A DNA stretch of 64,000 nt from Cryptomeria japonica (Eukaryota > Streptophyta > Pinopsida > Cupressales > Cupressaceae). Numbering within the stretch: the stretch's first letter is position 1; every line of letters begins with the position of its first letter. The stretch lies in contig NC_081407.1 of the NCBI RefSeq assembly GCF_030272615.1, positions 380,949,179 through 381,013,178 of the forward strand, read 5' to 3'. Positions 33,101 to 46,400 of the stretch are shown piece after piece. The translations under genes were made by a program, and so were the position numbers. The notes under the pieces are model-generated. The model worked only from the letters and a program-made list of their open reading frames with translations. It was not told where the DNA came from and made no database searches.

Positions 33101-35794
33101 GAAAAGACATAAGATATTAAAATACAAGACTGTTATTAACGAACTTATATGGTACTTAAGAGTACGAGACAAACTTATGCAGTGATAAAAATTAAGAGAT
33201 AATAAAATAAGATTTTCGCAATCCATAGTAATCTTGGCAATCTTGGTAAGCAGGTTTCTGGAATCAGATTGTTAATCAAGAGATAAGTTAATCAACTCGA
33301 CTTCTCCAGCTTTCTCCAGCTCCAGATTCCACTGACCACAAACATATGTATGCCATAAACCTATACAAATTTCAATGTTCTTAAAAAGAGAAAGAACAAA
33401 ATCATTTAAATCAATGCACCCTGAAACATCATATATAAGATATGAACAGAATGTGGATAATAGACCAAAACGTATAACATGATCCTACATGGAGTTGAGT
33501 AGTGCAGATACAAACCTCAGCTTCTCCATCCAGCTCCCCAGGAAAAGCTTTTTCTAAATGGATGTCCTTTTCTTCCCCATTTAGCTTCAAAAATTCTGTC
33601 TTTTGGGCATGCTCTTCGCTGGTGTCTCTAAAGCTACTGCCATTGTCATCATTAGATTTACCTTTTAGTGTCACCTCATTGTCTAGTAATACGCCACCGG
33701 AAGAATTATTAGAATCCAAATCAGCAGGAACAAGAGGATGAGATGTATCAACACTAGGTTCAATTTCAGCAGCAGGAAGTGACACAACGAAGTCTTCAAA
33801 GACGGGAAATTCTTCTTTTAGCATATTTATAGCTGCCCCCTGAGTATTGTCATTCCTCACATTTGCATCTTTTGGTTGGTTGTTTACTTCAACACAAACG
33901 TGCTCAGAACTCACCAAACATAAATCCTGTTCATCTTTACATTCAGCATGAAGGAGTTGAGGATCATCCAGCTCAACTGCAATAGTAGATCCCATTTGTT
34001 CAGGATTCTTTGTATCAAACAATGCTTGAGATGAAATCATGCAAAATCCCGTGCAAGAGTTACAGGGGAATGAATTGACCTTTATTGCATTTTGCAATGT
34101 TTGTGAAGCGGCAACATCATCAGACTTGTAATTGTCCACACCATGCAACATTTCAAATTTTCTAGATTCAGAGTTGTCTAAATTGGTTTTCTTTTCACAT
34201 CCATTGTGCTCCTGGAGTGTTTCGAGACCTCCTTGATCACTTGCCCCAGTTTCTAACCTTTCAGGAAGTGAAATATTATGTGCTTGATAAGCATTAGATT
34301 CATGGGTTTCTAACTTTTCTATGGATTCATTGGTGGACCGAGTAAGCCTATAAAAATCCCAACATTCATCTTTCAATTGTTTCCTTGTTACAGCATCATC
34401 TTGTCCATGAATGTCCAAGCTGATATCTTTCACATGTTCACTATGTCCTTGTGCAAGTTCTAGCCCTTCTTCCCCACCAAGAATAGTACACTCTAGCTTC
34501 CTTGGGCTACTAGACCGAAGCACCCCTTGAAATACGCTCATAGAATAACCCTCGTCAAAAATAGTGGTTGATTCAATCTTCTCTGCTGCTGTTGCTATCC
34601 TTTCTGAAGGTTTAGGATCATCTGCCTTAGAAACAACAAATTTGTGGGATACCAAGCTTTCCGAAAATGTATGAGCGCCAACTTGGCAAAGAGAAATGTC
34701 ATGAGACTCTGACTGTTCTATTGATCTCTTCTCATAGTTCACCTCTTCCAATAGTCCTCGATCCTTGTACCCAATTTCATCTTTTAAGGAATTCCCATCA
34801 AATGTTCCTAATTCAGAATTGTGTTTTATGATATCCTTGCCATGTCCATTTTGTTGCTCAGAAAGCCAATTCATTCCATCCTCATCTGACATAGCAGGCT
34901 CTCTCTCCACACAACTGTTGAAACTCTCTAATCCTCCAGATGGAATCAAGGAAAATCCTTCACTAGTATCCATGAATTTCTGGGAAGTAGTAACATCATC
35001 TGTTAGGGATAAAGAACAATCATAAATCACCATGTCTTGTATGGTTTCATACTCATTGTGCATGTGCTCCATAATATTGTTATTAGTATCTCCGATTTCA
35101 AGCTCGGATTGTTTGGTTGCTTCCATAAGACCTCCATCACACTGGTCAAAAGAAACAGCATTCCCCCCATCGCCTTCCTTGGTTGATAATTCAAGGCTTC
35201 CACAGCTTGTTATATCATCGATGTTTCTTAAAACATCCCAATCCCTCAATTTTCCAGGAGGAATTAATCCAGCACTCTTCGATGGAACAGGGGCTGGTCC
35301 ATTCCTCTCTGATACATTCTCTAAACTTTCTATATTCCCAACCTCATCTCCCCCAGATGCAGAAAACTCTTGGAATCCAGCGTTATCAAACGACCCACTT
35401 TTATATTCAACCCCATCAGAAATGACAACTTCCTCTGTATGAGAAGAAGGAGATGCAGATCCACCCACCATATCAAACATCCTATCTTTATCTTCCCCTT
35501 CATTTGCTTGAACAGGTGTTTTGGGACGAAAAACATCTTCCTCGTTCTCTTCTAATCGACAAGATTCAACTTTTGCTGTAAACCCAACATGGATTCAACT
35601 CCAAAATGACAAATTTATATGAAAAAACGCAAGTTGAATGAAAAGCCTACATTGCCTTATCCAAAATGTGATATGAAAATACAGACCCGAGAAAAGATTA
35701 GTGACATACCTGAGGGGCATGACGGCTGAGTATCTTGCAGAGCCTTCTCCTGCTGCTTCTTTGTAGCTCTCCGTTTCTTTGCACCCTTGGCCAT
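30152..35794 (-). CDS. Three-exon host gene, 745 residues, unknown function
   Basis: Function not recognised. Gene model: exon 1 35794-35710 (85 nt; ATG, basic MAKGAKKRRATKKQQEKAL), donor G|gtatgt; intron 1 of 134 nt ending ttacag; exon 2 35575-33516 (2,060 nt), donor GAG|gtttgt; intron 2 of 3,271 nt with acceptor gttttccag; exon 3 30244-30152 (93 nt), ending in CGVLEFLLCWRD and TGA. Phases agree at both junctions. The basic N terminus could be a nuclear or nucleolar signal. Exon 2 is acidic, Ser-rich and probably disordered, with no catalytic domain seen. The short C-terminal Cys/hydrophobic patch is the most motif-like part. Exon 2 is open for 686 codons in DNA where every transposon frame is broken, which argues for selection. 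Exon 3 is the least certain part: without it, translation would run into intron 2 to a stop at 33429. Confidence 0.75.
30245..33515 (-). other. Intron 2 of the host gene
   Basis: 3.27 kb between predicted donor gtttgt and acceptor ttccag. AT-rich, containing a polypyrimidine tract (31975-32150) and two related segments at about 31448-31482 and 31588-31620 (CAGCCTTYTGTGAGAT core) about 140 bases apart. I see no further exon I can support, but small exons could be missed. Confidence 0.55.
31975..32150. repeat. Second polypyrimidine tract, intronic
   Basis: Degenerate CTCTAT/CTCTCC units on the plus strand, like the 27600-28790 tract but shorter; GA-rich in the sense of the host gene. A short duplicated phrase (TCTAGACCT-TCTATCTCTC-like) appears near both ends. 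Confidence 0.8.
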
Positions 35795-38700
35795 TTAACC
35801 AGACCCAGACTTGCAGTACACAACAATGTTGATATCGATTTAGATTCACTGTGTGAGCACTCGTGGATTCAGTACTATATTAAGAGCTTATGTACTTTGC
35901 TTCACAAATCAAGAAGCGGCTAATGAGCGGGCAAATTATTCAAACTGGGCACAAAAAATAATGGTGGGAGAATATTCAAACTTAGACGCAAAATTATTGG
36001 AAATTTCATTTTAATTGCATCTATTCGAGCTTTCAAACTCCATGAAACTCCATGTACCCATGCGATTACTCAAGTCTATTTTAGGCTTATTTTTAAGTAG
36101 TGAAAGAATTTCAGCTTGAAAGAAAAAAGGAGGGGTTGAAAATAAGCAGTAACTATTTATTGAAAAAAATGACAATGGCATATTTCCATTTCTTTTTTTT
36201 TATATTTATTTGCCTTCAATTTTGTATTTGCTAACCAAAATAAACTAAGCAATAGCATGGAGACTTGCCCAAGCTCTCTCCTCTACTACATTTTGAAACA
36301 CGTATGTAATTTGTAATTGTTAATATTTAATAATATTTATTTTATATCAAATCTATATAATTATTTGGCTACTAAATACAAGAGTACTAGGTTTTAGATT
36401 AAAACTCTTTTCAATGCATGTTTCTACCTTATTTCTTAGGGCGTTGAGGCCTTGCACTTAATAAGACTTGATCCTTGATGGCTCATTTAAAATTATTCAA
36501 CTTCGCTAGAAAACCAAGTGTCTACTGATTTCTCTACCACTTTTATAATTATTTATAAGAAATAAATATTCCATCTATCACCAACAATAGAAACTAAACT
36601 ATGTGAGTGAATACAAATATTGATGAATTATCATAAATAACAATAGGGACAAAGCCCACAATAAACTTGAAATTTAATATGCGTTATGGATAGAAATTTG
36701 TATACTCGTGTTAAATTTTTTTCAATTTTGGATCTATTTTGAGAGAATGTCTTGATATGATTATGTAGTAACATGTGACATATTTTTGTATTAAGTTTGA
36801 CTTCTTTTCTTGATCCTTACCTTTATTTAATCTCACTTTCACACATTCGCATGCATGTGACTATTTTGTCTCTAATCCCTACACCTTTACATCATTATTA
36901 GCCCCAATCCCCATATGCCTAAGCCTTGCCTTGAAATCTAACACTCCTTATCCTAAGTCATTTCCATGACATGCAAGAGCAATCACAAATCTAACTCAAA
37001 CTTTAAATTGTTGACACCCACATAATTGTTGGTACATGTTTGTCAGATGATTTGCTTTGCCTTGGCATTTAAATACATTAATTTGATTGATCAAACAAAT
37101 CTATATATCCTCCAACTATCATATGAAATCATACAATACTAAAGAAGCATTGAATATAAACATTTCATTTGGCGCACTAAAAAGAATAGTACTTGCATCA
37201 AAATATATATATATTAGAACACTTACACTCATATGTTTTTTCTACCAACACTTGCTAAGGCCATAAAGATAACTATTCTATAGGTTGACAAAGGAGAACA
37301 TGAACTCTCACTATTCAACAATCTTCCCAATGCATTTTAAATATAACCAATCCTTATGTCAATGTAGATAATAAAAATTAGAGCAAACTAAATTGTAAAA
37401 TCACATAAATTCTATCGTATGAGATCCACGAATTATAGGAGAAATTTGCATTGTACATAATTAACTTGAAGCCACAAGATCCACCCATGAGTTTTTGCAA
37501 ATCTACACAAAAACCAAGGTGAATTAAAACCCTTCTATTTTTATAGACACAATGGTTAGTTTATACACAAGATCAAATTTAATTCTTCATTGTAGTTCCC
37601 ACCATTAAGTGCACCCTATCTTCACATTTAATTTCCTAAAATAACATTCAATTACTTTGATATTTATCCAACTCAATAATTTAGGCTAATTGTGTACTTT
37701 AATGGTTGCATTAATGAATTAACTCAGATAACCCCATGAGGAAAATGTGTTTTCCATTTTGATTTCAGTGGAGCCATTTGATCTTACACCATACTAAGGT
37801 TTCACCTTAGGGTTTATCCCTTCATTTCTCTTTATGTTGTTAGATATTTACTTTTTCATTGTTATATCAATTACTAGATCTTAATAAGATATGTGTTCAT
37901 ATTCGCTATTGATTTATTGTTATATATTAGTTCCTAAGCTTTGTGTTTTCTTCTAACTTTTTTTTTTCTGCCCTAACCACCCTTTGATTCATTTTTTTAG
38001 AAATTCATTTTCAAATCTAATGCATTACTAATATGAAACTAATTATAGTGTCTTATCATTCTTTTAATGACATGATACATTATTTGTCATGAGCTACTAT
38101 TATCACAATATTTCATAGAAAATAATGCATCAAAAAATCCTCCAAGCTAACAACACATAAATATGTGATGGAAAACCTAAAGACCTTCAACACCATAGTA
38201 TAATGAGAACACCCAACAAATTACACATATAAATCTTCGAACCCTCATTGCATGGGTAATGTCAATTTTGAAAATGATTAAAGAATTTAAAAGTCCACTA
38301 ATAAGACTCTCACATAGAATGGTGTTGCCAATGTCATCAATATCATCTAGTGTCAAAGAATGTGTTGAATCCCATAATTGTTACTCACACTCGTAGAGGA
38401 ATCAATCTAGCTTAGGGGTACAAAAATATCATCATAAATAGTGATATATCAGCTCATCAACACTCATCAATAAAATGAGAGTGATTTAGGGCCACTTGTT
38501 GAGAGTGAACATTCTCACATTCACTTTGGACACACTTATACCTAGGAGGGTGTTCCTAGAGGTATCCTTAATATGATCAATCACAATTGAAGATAAACAA
38601 ACTAAAAGTATTATAGTAAAATCCAATGTTCACTTTTCCCTAAGGATTATTCCTAAAGTAAAGACTAATTTATTGCATATAGAAGGTCTCTTTTAAGCTA

Positions 38701-41193
38701 ATATGAACATTATTGCACAAGTTTAATATAAAGGTACACAAAAAATTATTCTTTAAAGGATAAGCACTCTTATGGATTTCTACAAGTGCAAGTCTTTGGA
38801 TAAATTATCGAATCATGAGGTGCATACAAGCTACTAACCTAATCCTAAACAATTGAAATTTGTTTTTTTTTCAAGAGATTGATCGTAGACTTTTAGGACC
38901 AATGCCTAATCTATTAAGTTGAAAATTCATAATTTACCAAGAGAAGCAACACATTAAAATCACAATAGAATGCATATATTTACTAGAGATGTGATATTGA
39001 ACAATTAAACGTACTTAATAATCCCTCCCTGAACTATAAAATTTGTTATGGAGTAAAGAAGAGACCATAAAAAATAATGCTTGTAATGACTTGAAATGAT
39101 ACGACATTTATCAAATCTTTATTACAATCGTACTAGTAAATATCGGAAGAGGAAACACTAAGCTATAATATTGTCACAATTCATCACATAGAAGTTCCTC
39201 TTAAGGTGTACAAATAGAATTATAAGCACTATTTGAAATATAATGACCTCCCTACAATTTACAAAATGTGCTACTTAATAGGTGCCTAGACTTTCAAGAG
39301 TTGAAACCTTAGATAATAAGTTTGACGCTTGCATTTGTATCAAAATGCAAAAATGGCCAATTATTTGTTTATAGAATAGACATGTATATATATGGATTTT
39401 TTCTTGGTCACTTAGTTAGTTGCTCATGCGAATTCATAAATGTGACAAGAAAGACAAGTGAAATCCCATGAAGTTTGTGAGAAAGACAATTTGAAATATG
39501 TGTGAAGATCATCAACAACTAGAACTTAACCACTACATACATCGTGAATTGGACCTCATCATCAATCATTGTTGAAATTATATGTCAATCCATGCCCTTG
39601 GGTTGAACAAAGATATTTAGGTGAGAAAAAGCTCTTGAGAAGTTATGTAAAGAGACAAATTTGGTCATAAATGGCACCTTGGAAAATTTGACAAGTGATG
39701 GATGTAATCTAAAAGAAAAACAAATAATGTGAGATGAGAGGTCAAAGTAATAGTGTAGGGTTTTATTATAGGATTAGATGTTAGAATTGGACATGGGAAT
39801 GGAAATCTAGAAGTCCATAAAATAAATTAGGTGGATAAAGTGAGCAAATGAAGCGATTTGAACATAATTTGGAAAAAATATGTAGAAGTAGAGGTTAGGA
39901 TAGAATGTTGGAATGGAAGTTTGAAAGACTATTGGAACTCTACAAATGGATAAAAATTAATGACTTCAAAGATGTGATAAAATATGCAACAAAGGGATGT
40001 AGATCTAAAAGTAGGAACTTCCAAAAGTCCAAAGGAACTCTACATCACGATGAGAAATGAGTGGCAAGGTTATTGAGAATCTAAATGGGAATTGGATGTG
40101 GAACCAACAAAGGGAAGTGGAGGTAGAACTAGAGGAATTTAAAATGTCTAAAAGTACAACATAATTATGAGAGAAATAGAAACTAGAAGGAATGCAAGAA
40201 ATGATAGGGGGAGTGGAGGTCTATAAATCCATAAGTGGATGGAGAATGGAAGAATTTTGTTGAAACTTTGCATTCAAAAAATAGAGGGAATGGAAGATAC
40301 AAGAGTGTGAAGAAGAATGGGAAGACGGGATATGAAAAGGAAATGAAAGAAGTCTATTAGAAACAAGGTTGGCACTTTACAATTAGTGCATTTACAAGGC
40401 CTTTTTATCAAATTGCAATGCTTTCTAGGCCTCCAATGGCCAAAATTACAAATTTTGATATAAAATAAATCTAATACAAAATCTAAAAAAAAAACCTTGT
40501 AGATATGTAACACTCTTTAATATCTTTCCTACGCCTTTTCATTCTTGAAAATTGGAGTTCAGAGGTGAAAGATATGGCTTGTTGAAGAGAAAAAGTGTAG
40601 CACCTTCAACTTGCACTATTTGATAGAAAATGGTAGAATTTTTCAACAAGACCTTTGTGGATGGAAAGTGCTCATTTCCAGCTTTCTACAAAGTACCCAT
40701 TTGCAAAACTCTAACACTCGAGGCTAAAGTTATGCACTTTTGAAAAAGAAGGTGCTAAATACACATATTGAAAATGTCTCATGCCTTTTTTTATTTGATT
40801 TTCACAAAATTGTTTTTTGTATGTAAAAAATAGCAGATACCCATATGGTTTTACCCTGGGAATAGGACCCATAAATCATTTTTCTTACCAATGGGTGGAA
40901 GTTGGATTTCAGAAGGTGACATAAAAATGGCTCCAGAAAAAATTTTAAATTTCTCTAATTTTTTTACTGTGTCCTCCAATCTTTGATTTCAGGGAAATAA
41001 AAGTCAATCTTGACTTTCTTGGGCCAAATCAAATTAACTAAATGCTTATTTTTTCTTTAAATTGTTCTAGTTCTCCAGGTCATATGAGAATGCAAGAGAA
41101 GAGCATACTAGCTTTTTGATAAAAATATTAGCTATCTATTAGTCTCAAGTCTCTCAAAAATCAAGTAACAAGATGAACTATACCAAACAACAT
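35795..41193. other. Gene upstream region and long AT-rich gene-free stretch
   Basis: The first 200 bases should hold the promoter and 5' UTR of the minus-strand host gene; no convincing TATA box can be picked. Beyond that no protein family is recognisable on either strand. About 39650-40330 is purine-rich on the plus strand with loosely repeated GGAATGGAAGT-like phrases. The right end (near 41193) is the internal side of a copia-type primer site, so an unknown part could be the decayed body of that element, although no gag or pol survives. Confidence 0.5.
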
Positions 41194-41206
41194 GACTCAG
41201 ATGCCA
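41194..41206 (-). other. Primer-binding site, initiator-Met type, diverged
   Basis: On the minus strand TGGCATCTGAGTC directly follows the LTR end CTAACA. It resembles the standard copia primer site TGGTATCAGAGC (complementary to the initiator tRNA-Met) with a few changes. Confidence 0.6.
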
Positions 41207-41736
41207 TGTTAGATTCTATGAAAAGTGAGAACCAAGGCAGGATCTAATGTTTGTCATACATCACATGCAACTCCAAGAAACACATGATCAAAGATTAAAA
41301 TAGTTGAATAAAGAGAAATTTAAAATGAGAGAAAAATAAAGACAAGACAAGAGAATTTGCATAAGACTCTTAATACTCTCATTGAGCTATCATTGAACTA
41401 GTGAAATTGAAAGGAGAGTGTTGAATATATTGAATAATAAGAGCAATTACATCCTAGAGGTGCATTAACTCCTACTCCCCATAAAAAGTGGGAGGTTTTA
41501 CCTACTTGGTAAGTGGGAAGTTTTAACTACTCTTATAAAAGAGAGTCAAGGAATATCTTTAGGGTTTCTATTCCTTTGTTGCTATGAGGGGAAGTGAGTA
41601 AAATGTAAACAAATAATTTAAGCTAGAGGGATGAATGGAAATGACTATATAAAATACAATAAAAGAGAGATACATAACTGAAACTAAGATACAAATTACA
41701 AGACAATTAATGAAACTCAAATGTGCACCTGTCACA
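41207..41736 (-). repeat. Copia-type 5' LTR, about 530 bp
   Basis: The plus strand starts TGTTAGATTC next to the primer site. The outer boundary is taken at ...CCTGTCACA (41736) to give TG...CA. A TATA box (TTTTATAAGA on the minus strand) lies at 41531-41540. It has inserted into an older gypsy LTR. The boundary at 41736 is inferred, and no target duplication could be checked because the other end is not found. Confidence 0.55.
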
Positions 41737-43017
41737 AAAAATTGAGCTTGACTGAGTCGGACTAGGGCATTGGGTGTTTTGGTCCCTATTATTGCATCGA
41801 GCTGCAAGTCTGGGAGCTACAAATTAAAGACCTGAGAAGCCAAACAACCAAAATCTGCTGAAAAGTCTAGAGGACCAAGGCATTGGGCACCCCGATCCCA
41901 AGGATTTGGGCCTCTGACTGTGAATCTTGGCTTTCCAAAAGATCGTAACTCCGTCAGATTTTTGTACCGGCACTTGCAACTTGAAAAATGGTATTTGGGT
42001 GGCTATATAGGGTCTTGCCTTAGTCAAACCCCTTGTTTTGGTGATTTCCACCTCCACAAATAGCCAATGTAATATTGGAATGTGTGTATGCCCTAGAATC
42101 TCATGTGTTTGTAAGATCACAATGAGTTAGAATGCAAACTAAAGTTATAACCTACACTTGGAATCAAACCATAAATGAACGTAATATAAATGTAAAAGCT
42201 TCAAATCACAAATGCAATATGGATGTAAGGAAATAATGTAAATCTAAAAACAAGTGATGTGAAACTCACACAAATATATGAAACCATACCAAACCCTAAG
42301 GGAGAGGTACAAGCTAATCAACAATTAGCGATCACTTTATTATTCTTCAATATCACCTAAGCTTTAATTGATGATGAAAATTGTTGATGAAGACTTGATG
42401 AATGCTTGATTTGTTGATTGTAGACTTCACTTAAACCTGCACTTTCACTTCACAAGAGGTCTCCTGCAATTGCCAGAGAATGGATCCTTCAAATGAGGAA
42501 AGGAAAGGCTATATATATGAAACCCTAACTTTATTTTTGATGATAGGCTAACCTATAAATGATATATCTTTGTACAAAGAAAGATTTAAATATTATAACA
42601 TCGCCAAAACATGATCTCAAAATTCGGGGAGAAAAAGTTGGGACCATGGTGCCGCATCATGGTCCGACCAACTTTTTTCCAAATTTCTAGGGATGTAAGG
42701 TATCGTAATTACAAAGTTAATCATAGCTTGGTGCAACAATCCAAAGTGTTTAGATATGCCAAATTAGGCCTTGAAGGTCAAAATAGGACCTTATCAAGAC
42801 TTAATAATTAAAGAAGATAAAAAGGGGCACACTTAGGGTTAAGGGCCCAATTTTCTAATGTGTAAAATGATGAGAGAGGACTTTAGATCTAATTAAATTA
42901 ATAATTAAATACCTAAAGTAATCTTGATAATGCAAAATTCAACACACTAAGACGGATGCTAACTTAAGTGTGGAATCGTACAACCATGATGAAGGGTGTA
43001 CAATTTACGACGCTACA
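41737..43017 (-). repeat. 3' LTR of an older Ty3/gypsy element, left end cut
   Basis: On the minus strand the LTR starts TGTAGCGTCGTAAATTG at 43017, directly after a worn purine tract (GTGGTGTGCAATT). A TATA box (TATATATAG, minus strand) lies near 42509-42519, and a long transcribed part follows to the left. A 98-codon minus frame at 42120-41824 lies within this transcribed region and has no recognisable domain. The left end is lost where the copia-type LTR begins. Confidence 0.65.
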
Positions 43018-43634
43018 AATTGCACACCACATTTTGTTGCAATGGTGATTTTATTGTATATCTTGTGTCAAGAGTTTATGTGCATGTATGCACATATATG
43101 ATGATGTTTTTAAATGTTTGACATGCAATTTAATGCAACAATGATGTGTTTTATTGCCTTGACTAAATGCAACAAACATGATGAACATGTATGCCTAATT
43201 TATTGCAATTATGATTGATTGAACAGCTAACGTAGATTTATTTAAAGTGTCTTGATGATTAAATTGAAACATGTGTGATCTAATTAAACAACTTCACATA
43301 AGTGTTTAAATAAACACAACAAGTGATGATGTAATGTGCTCATGTTTAAGCTAAATATCAAAGTGATCCAGCTAACTAAATATAACATGACCTAACTAAC
43401 ATGACACATGGAATACTAAGCTATATGCTAACATAAAGAATATAATTTCTTAATCTATGAAAATATAAACCAGAAAATTAATCCAAGATAAACTAAAAGT
43501 TTGTCATGAGTGAAACAATGTACACTAAATAAAAAAAGAATCTAACTATCTTATGTAACATGCTTTAAAGAAAAAATATTTCTGGCATACCATTAGATAA
43601 AAAAGAGAGAAGGAAGAAAGGAAATTAAGCATAC

Positions 43635-44066
43635 TATCTATGTAGGTGGATAGCATTAATGGGATCCTTTAGAGGTGTACCTTCCATGTCCACTAGTTTG
43701 TAAGCACTTGAGTCGATTCAGTGATGATATATGGTCCAAGCCAATTCAAGTCAAACTTTTTCTTTTCATCTAAAAGTGTTTTATCTCATAAAGCACCAAG
43801 CAACCAACCGAGAAAGAACATTGAATAACTCACCCATTGTAGTTTAATTGCATAGTCTTTTTATAAGCTTCGATATGTACAAGAGCATTTACATGTTGTT
43901 CATCGATCACTTTAAGTTGTTGAAGACATTATTCTCTATGATAATTATCGTCAAGGATCCCCTTGAGAGAAACCCACAATGAAGGAATCTCTAACTCTAA
44001 AGGCATAATCACATCTAAACCCTAAATAAGGTTATAAGGAGTAGTACCTATATGCGAGATTTTAGT
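43635..44066 (-). pseudogene. Integrase C-terminal remnant of the older gypsy element
   Basis: The minus strand reads the conserved end of a Ty3/gypsy integrase: TTPYNLI followed by GLDVIMPLELEIPSL, then QLKVIDEQHVNAL, a GPY-like region and DMEGTPLKDPINAIHLHR before a stop near 43635. Several stops and frame changes. The upstream part of the integrase is missing because the Tat element's 3' LTR begins exactly at 44067. 43018-43634 is the element's 3' untranslated region. Confidence 0.8.
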
Positions 44067-45479
44067 GTAATCAGTATATCAAAATTGAAACTAGAAACTA
44101 ACATACCAGTAAAACTTTTGAATATAAAGACTAATTAAGATTAAACTGATATAAACAAGTTAATCCCCCAAGATGTGTCTCATTGTTCTCTTTCTCATAG
44201 GATTCCTCAAGTCAATGGTTGCTCTCAGATCATTGAGCAACTGACTTTTGGAATGACAACTCCAAGAATGAGTGATAATGGATGATGATCTACATGGAAG
44301 ATGCACCTAAGATATATATGATATGATAAGCTTACTTAGATATGGTTAGTTATGTTATGATGAAGATAATGATATGATAAAGAAACTAACAAGCTATGCT
44401 AACATGATTCATGGTGAAAATTCTATATCAATATGATCCTAAATGATTAAAATGTTAATTATCAAAGAGAGGCAAATACTTGATAAAAATTAAACTATAA
44501 TGTAGATGCATGAAAAACTTGGATAAGAATAATGAAGGAAATGAGGCCTATTTATAGAAGAAATGGGCAAATGAATGGTTAAGATTGAGTTATCTTAACA
44601 AGGGTTAGGATTGAAGGATACTCAATCCATGTGAGACTTTCAACCCAATCCCATGTTGACAAGTGTCATCATGAGGAGGCTTGAGAGGAGAGAGAAAAGG
44701 CATTAAATCCCTGAGAAGACATGAGGGTCACCCTAGGGGGTAAGGTTAGAGTTGAGTTAGTGGATAATCCTTTTGTCCAAAGGATAAACTCTTGTGCAAG
44801 GGTTAAAGAGATAACCATAGTCAAAGCAATGAATGTTTGAAGAGACCGTGGGTTAGATAAGGGTTGAGTTAGAGAGAAAGTCTCTAACCAAGGGTTGAGG
44901 TTGAGTTAACCATTAATGGATATTGAAGACTTTGGAGGTTAACTTGTTGGAGACACAAAGCCTTTAATTGTTTATGAAGACTTTGAGGGTTTTTGAGAAG
45001 TGACCTTCTCTTAAAGAATGTGCACATGCTTAAGGGGGGTGATTAGGCTTAATTAGGATGGTTTAGAGAATCTAGAAGAATATAGAAGATAATTAGTCAT
45101 GCAAGTGGATTTGTTGGGAGAATGCAAGTGGGGGGATATTTTTGGATTTAATTTTTGAAATAAAATGATTTATTTCAAAAAGGTGGATGACAACTTGCTT
45201 CTGAAAGATATTTAAATAAATTTGATTTATTTAAATATGATAAAGGCTTTAATTAAATGTAAATTTAAATAGGAAATGGGGATTTAATTAAATAAAAATG
45301 AATTATTCAATTTAAGGTTAGAATGTGGTCAATTAAATAAATTGAATAATTTATTTAATCAATAGAAGAATGTGGGGGGATTAATTAAATATGATTTAAT
45401 TAATAGAGAAATTTGATTTAATTGATTAAATAAACATTAAATATTTATTTAATTAGATGGTCGGATTTATACGTCCACA
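44067..45479 (-). repeat. 3' LTR of the Tat element (about 1.4 kb)
   Basis: On the minus strand it starts TGTGGACGTATAAATCC immediately after the polypurine tract and ends ...CTGATTACA at 44067, inside the older integrase gene. A TATA box (CTATAAATAGGCC, minus strand) lies near 44550, giving a U3 of about 0.9 kb. The left flank is tttag (44062-44066), the expected target duplication. Confidence 0.75.
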
Positions 45480-45493
45480 TTTTGCCCCTCTTT
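45480..45493 (-). other. Polypurine tract
   Basis: The minus strand reads AAAGAGGGGCAAAA directly before the LTR start TGTGG, the classical second-strand priming site of LTR retrotransposons. Confidence 0.85.
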
Positions 45494-46045
45494 GAAGTGA
45501 TGTGTGTGCACATGTTAGTTTAAAGAAAAGTCGCCTGATGATGTTTGATAAAAAAATTAATTTTTGCCCCAAATGTTGATTTGATGTAATGATAATGCAA
45601 TGATGCCCCCTCAGGAGATGAATTGGGGATTTTTCAATTTTTGAGAAATTTGTCGTCATTTTTTAATTTTTTCAATTCTTTGATTATGTTGATGATGTGA
45701 AATTGTTGGATATTCACAAAGTGATTCATCTCCCGAAAAAAAATTGATATTGGTTAGGGTAATAATCATGAAAAGGGGTAAAAATGCATTCCCATTTATT
45801 AAACCTCCCTTTTACCCCTTTAAAAAGGTAAAAAGTTAGAAAGAAGATTCATTTGTACACTTGTCTTCTTGTGATTGGTGATTTTGAGCTCGGATGAGAA
45901 GATGTCAATTTCGTACCACACTCACTGATTCAACCGCATTAGGCGGTACCAACGACCCGTCACATATGAACCATCGATAATTGACCAAAATCCACATGTA
46001 TTTGTAAGAATTTTGTTGATTATTGTCACGTTTTTCACGATTTAG

Positions 46046-46400
46046 GTCGGATTTTTTTTGTTTTAGCGCTTAGGATTGATTTTTTTGCGCATACGCAACA
46101 TTTTTCAGTGCATAGATAGCTAGGGTTTTGCATTTGCTCATCAGCATGATAGGGTAGTGCATTAGCATGATAGATTAGTGCATTAGCATGATAGATCAGC
46201 GCATTGGCCCTATAGATTAGCGCCTTAGCCCTATAGGTTAGCGCATGGGGTCCTTTTAGCATATTTGAGTCACAGGTTAGTGCTTTTGACTGAAAGTTTA
46301 TTGCATAGTTTTGTTTCAGTGCATTTACCTGGAAATTTAGCGGATTTGATGGAAAGATTACCACATTAAGGGCAGTGTAGCGCTTTTACAATATGTTTTA
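46046..46400 (-). repeat. TGCGCTAA motif array, inverted orientation
   Basis: On the plus strand at least ten spaced copies of TTAGCGCAT or close variants (TAGTGCATTAGCATGATAGAT repeated, TTAGCGCCTTAGCCCTATAG, GTTAGCGCAT, TTAGCGGATTTG, TAGCGCTTTT). A local ~22-base tandem (GCATTAGCATGATAGATTA) lies at about 46140-46215. It sits in the Tat 3' region between the PMD ORF and the polypurine tract. Confidence 0.8.

Noticed and set aside
33502-35555. Several plus-strand frames of 60-136 codons opposite the host gene
   Set aside because: Antisense shadows of the long open exon 2; no family resemblance and no splice context.
41824-42120. 98-codon minus frame at 41.8-42.1 kb
   Set aside because: Lies in the transcribed part of a gypsy LTR downstream of its TATA box; no domain. 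LTRs often hold chance frames of this size.
46046-46400. Possible CRISPR-like array of spaced repeats
   Set aside because: Repeats are short, degenerate and irregularly spaced, in a plant retrotransposon; no leader and no cas genes.
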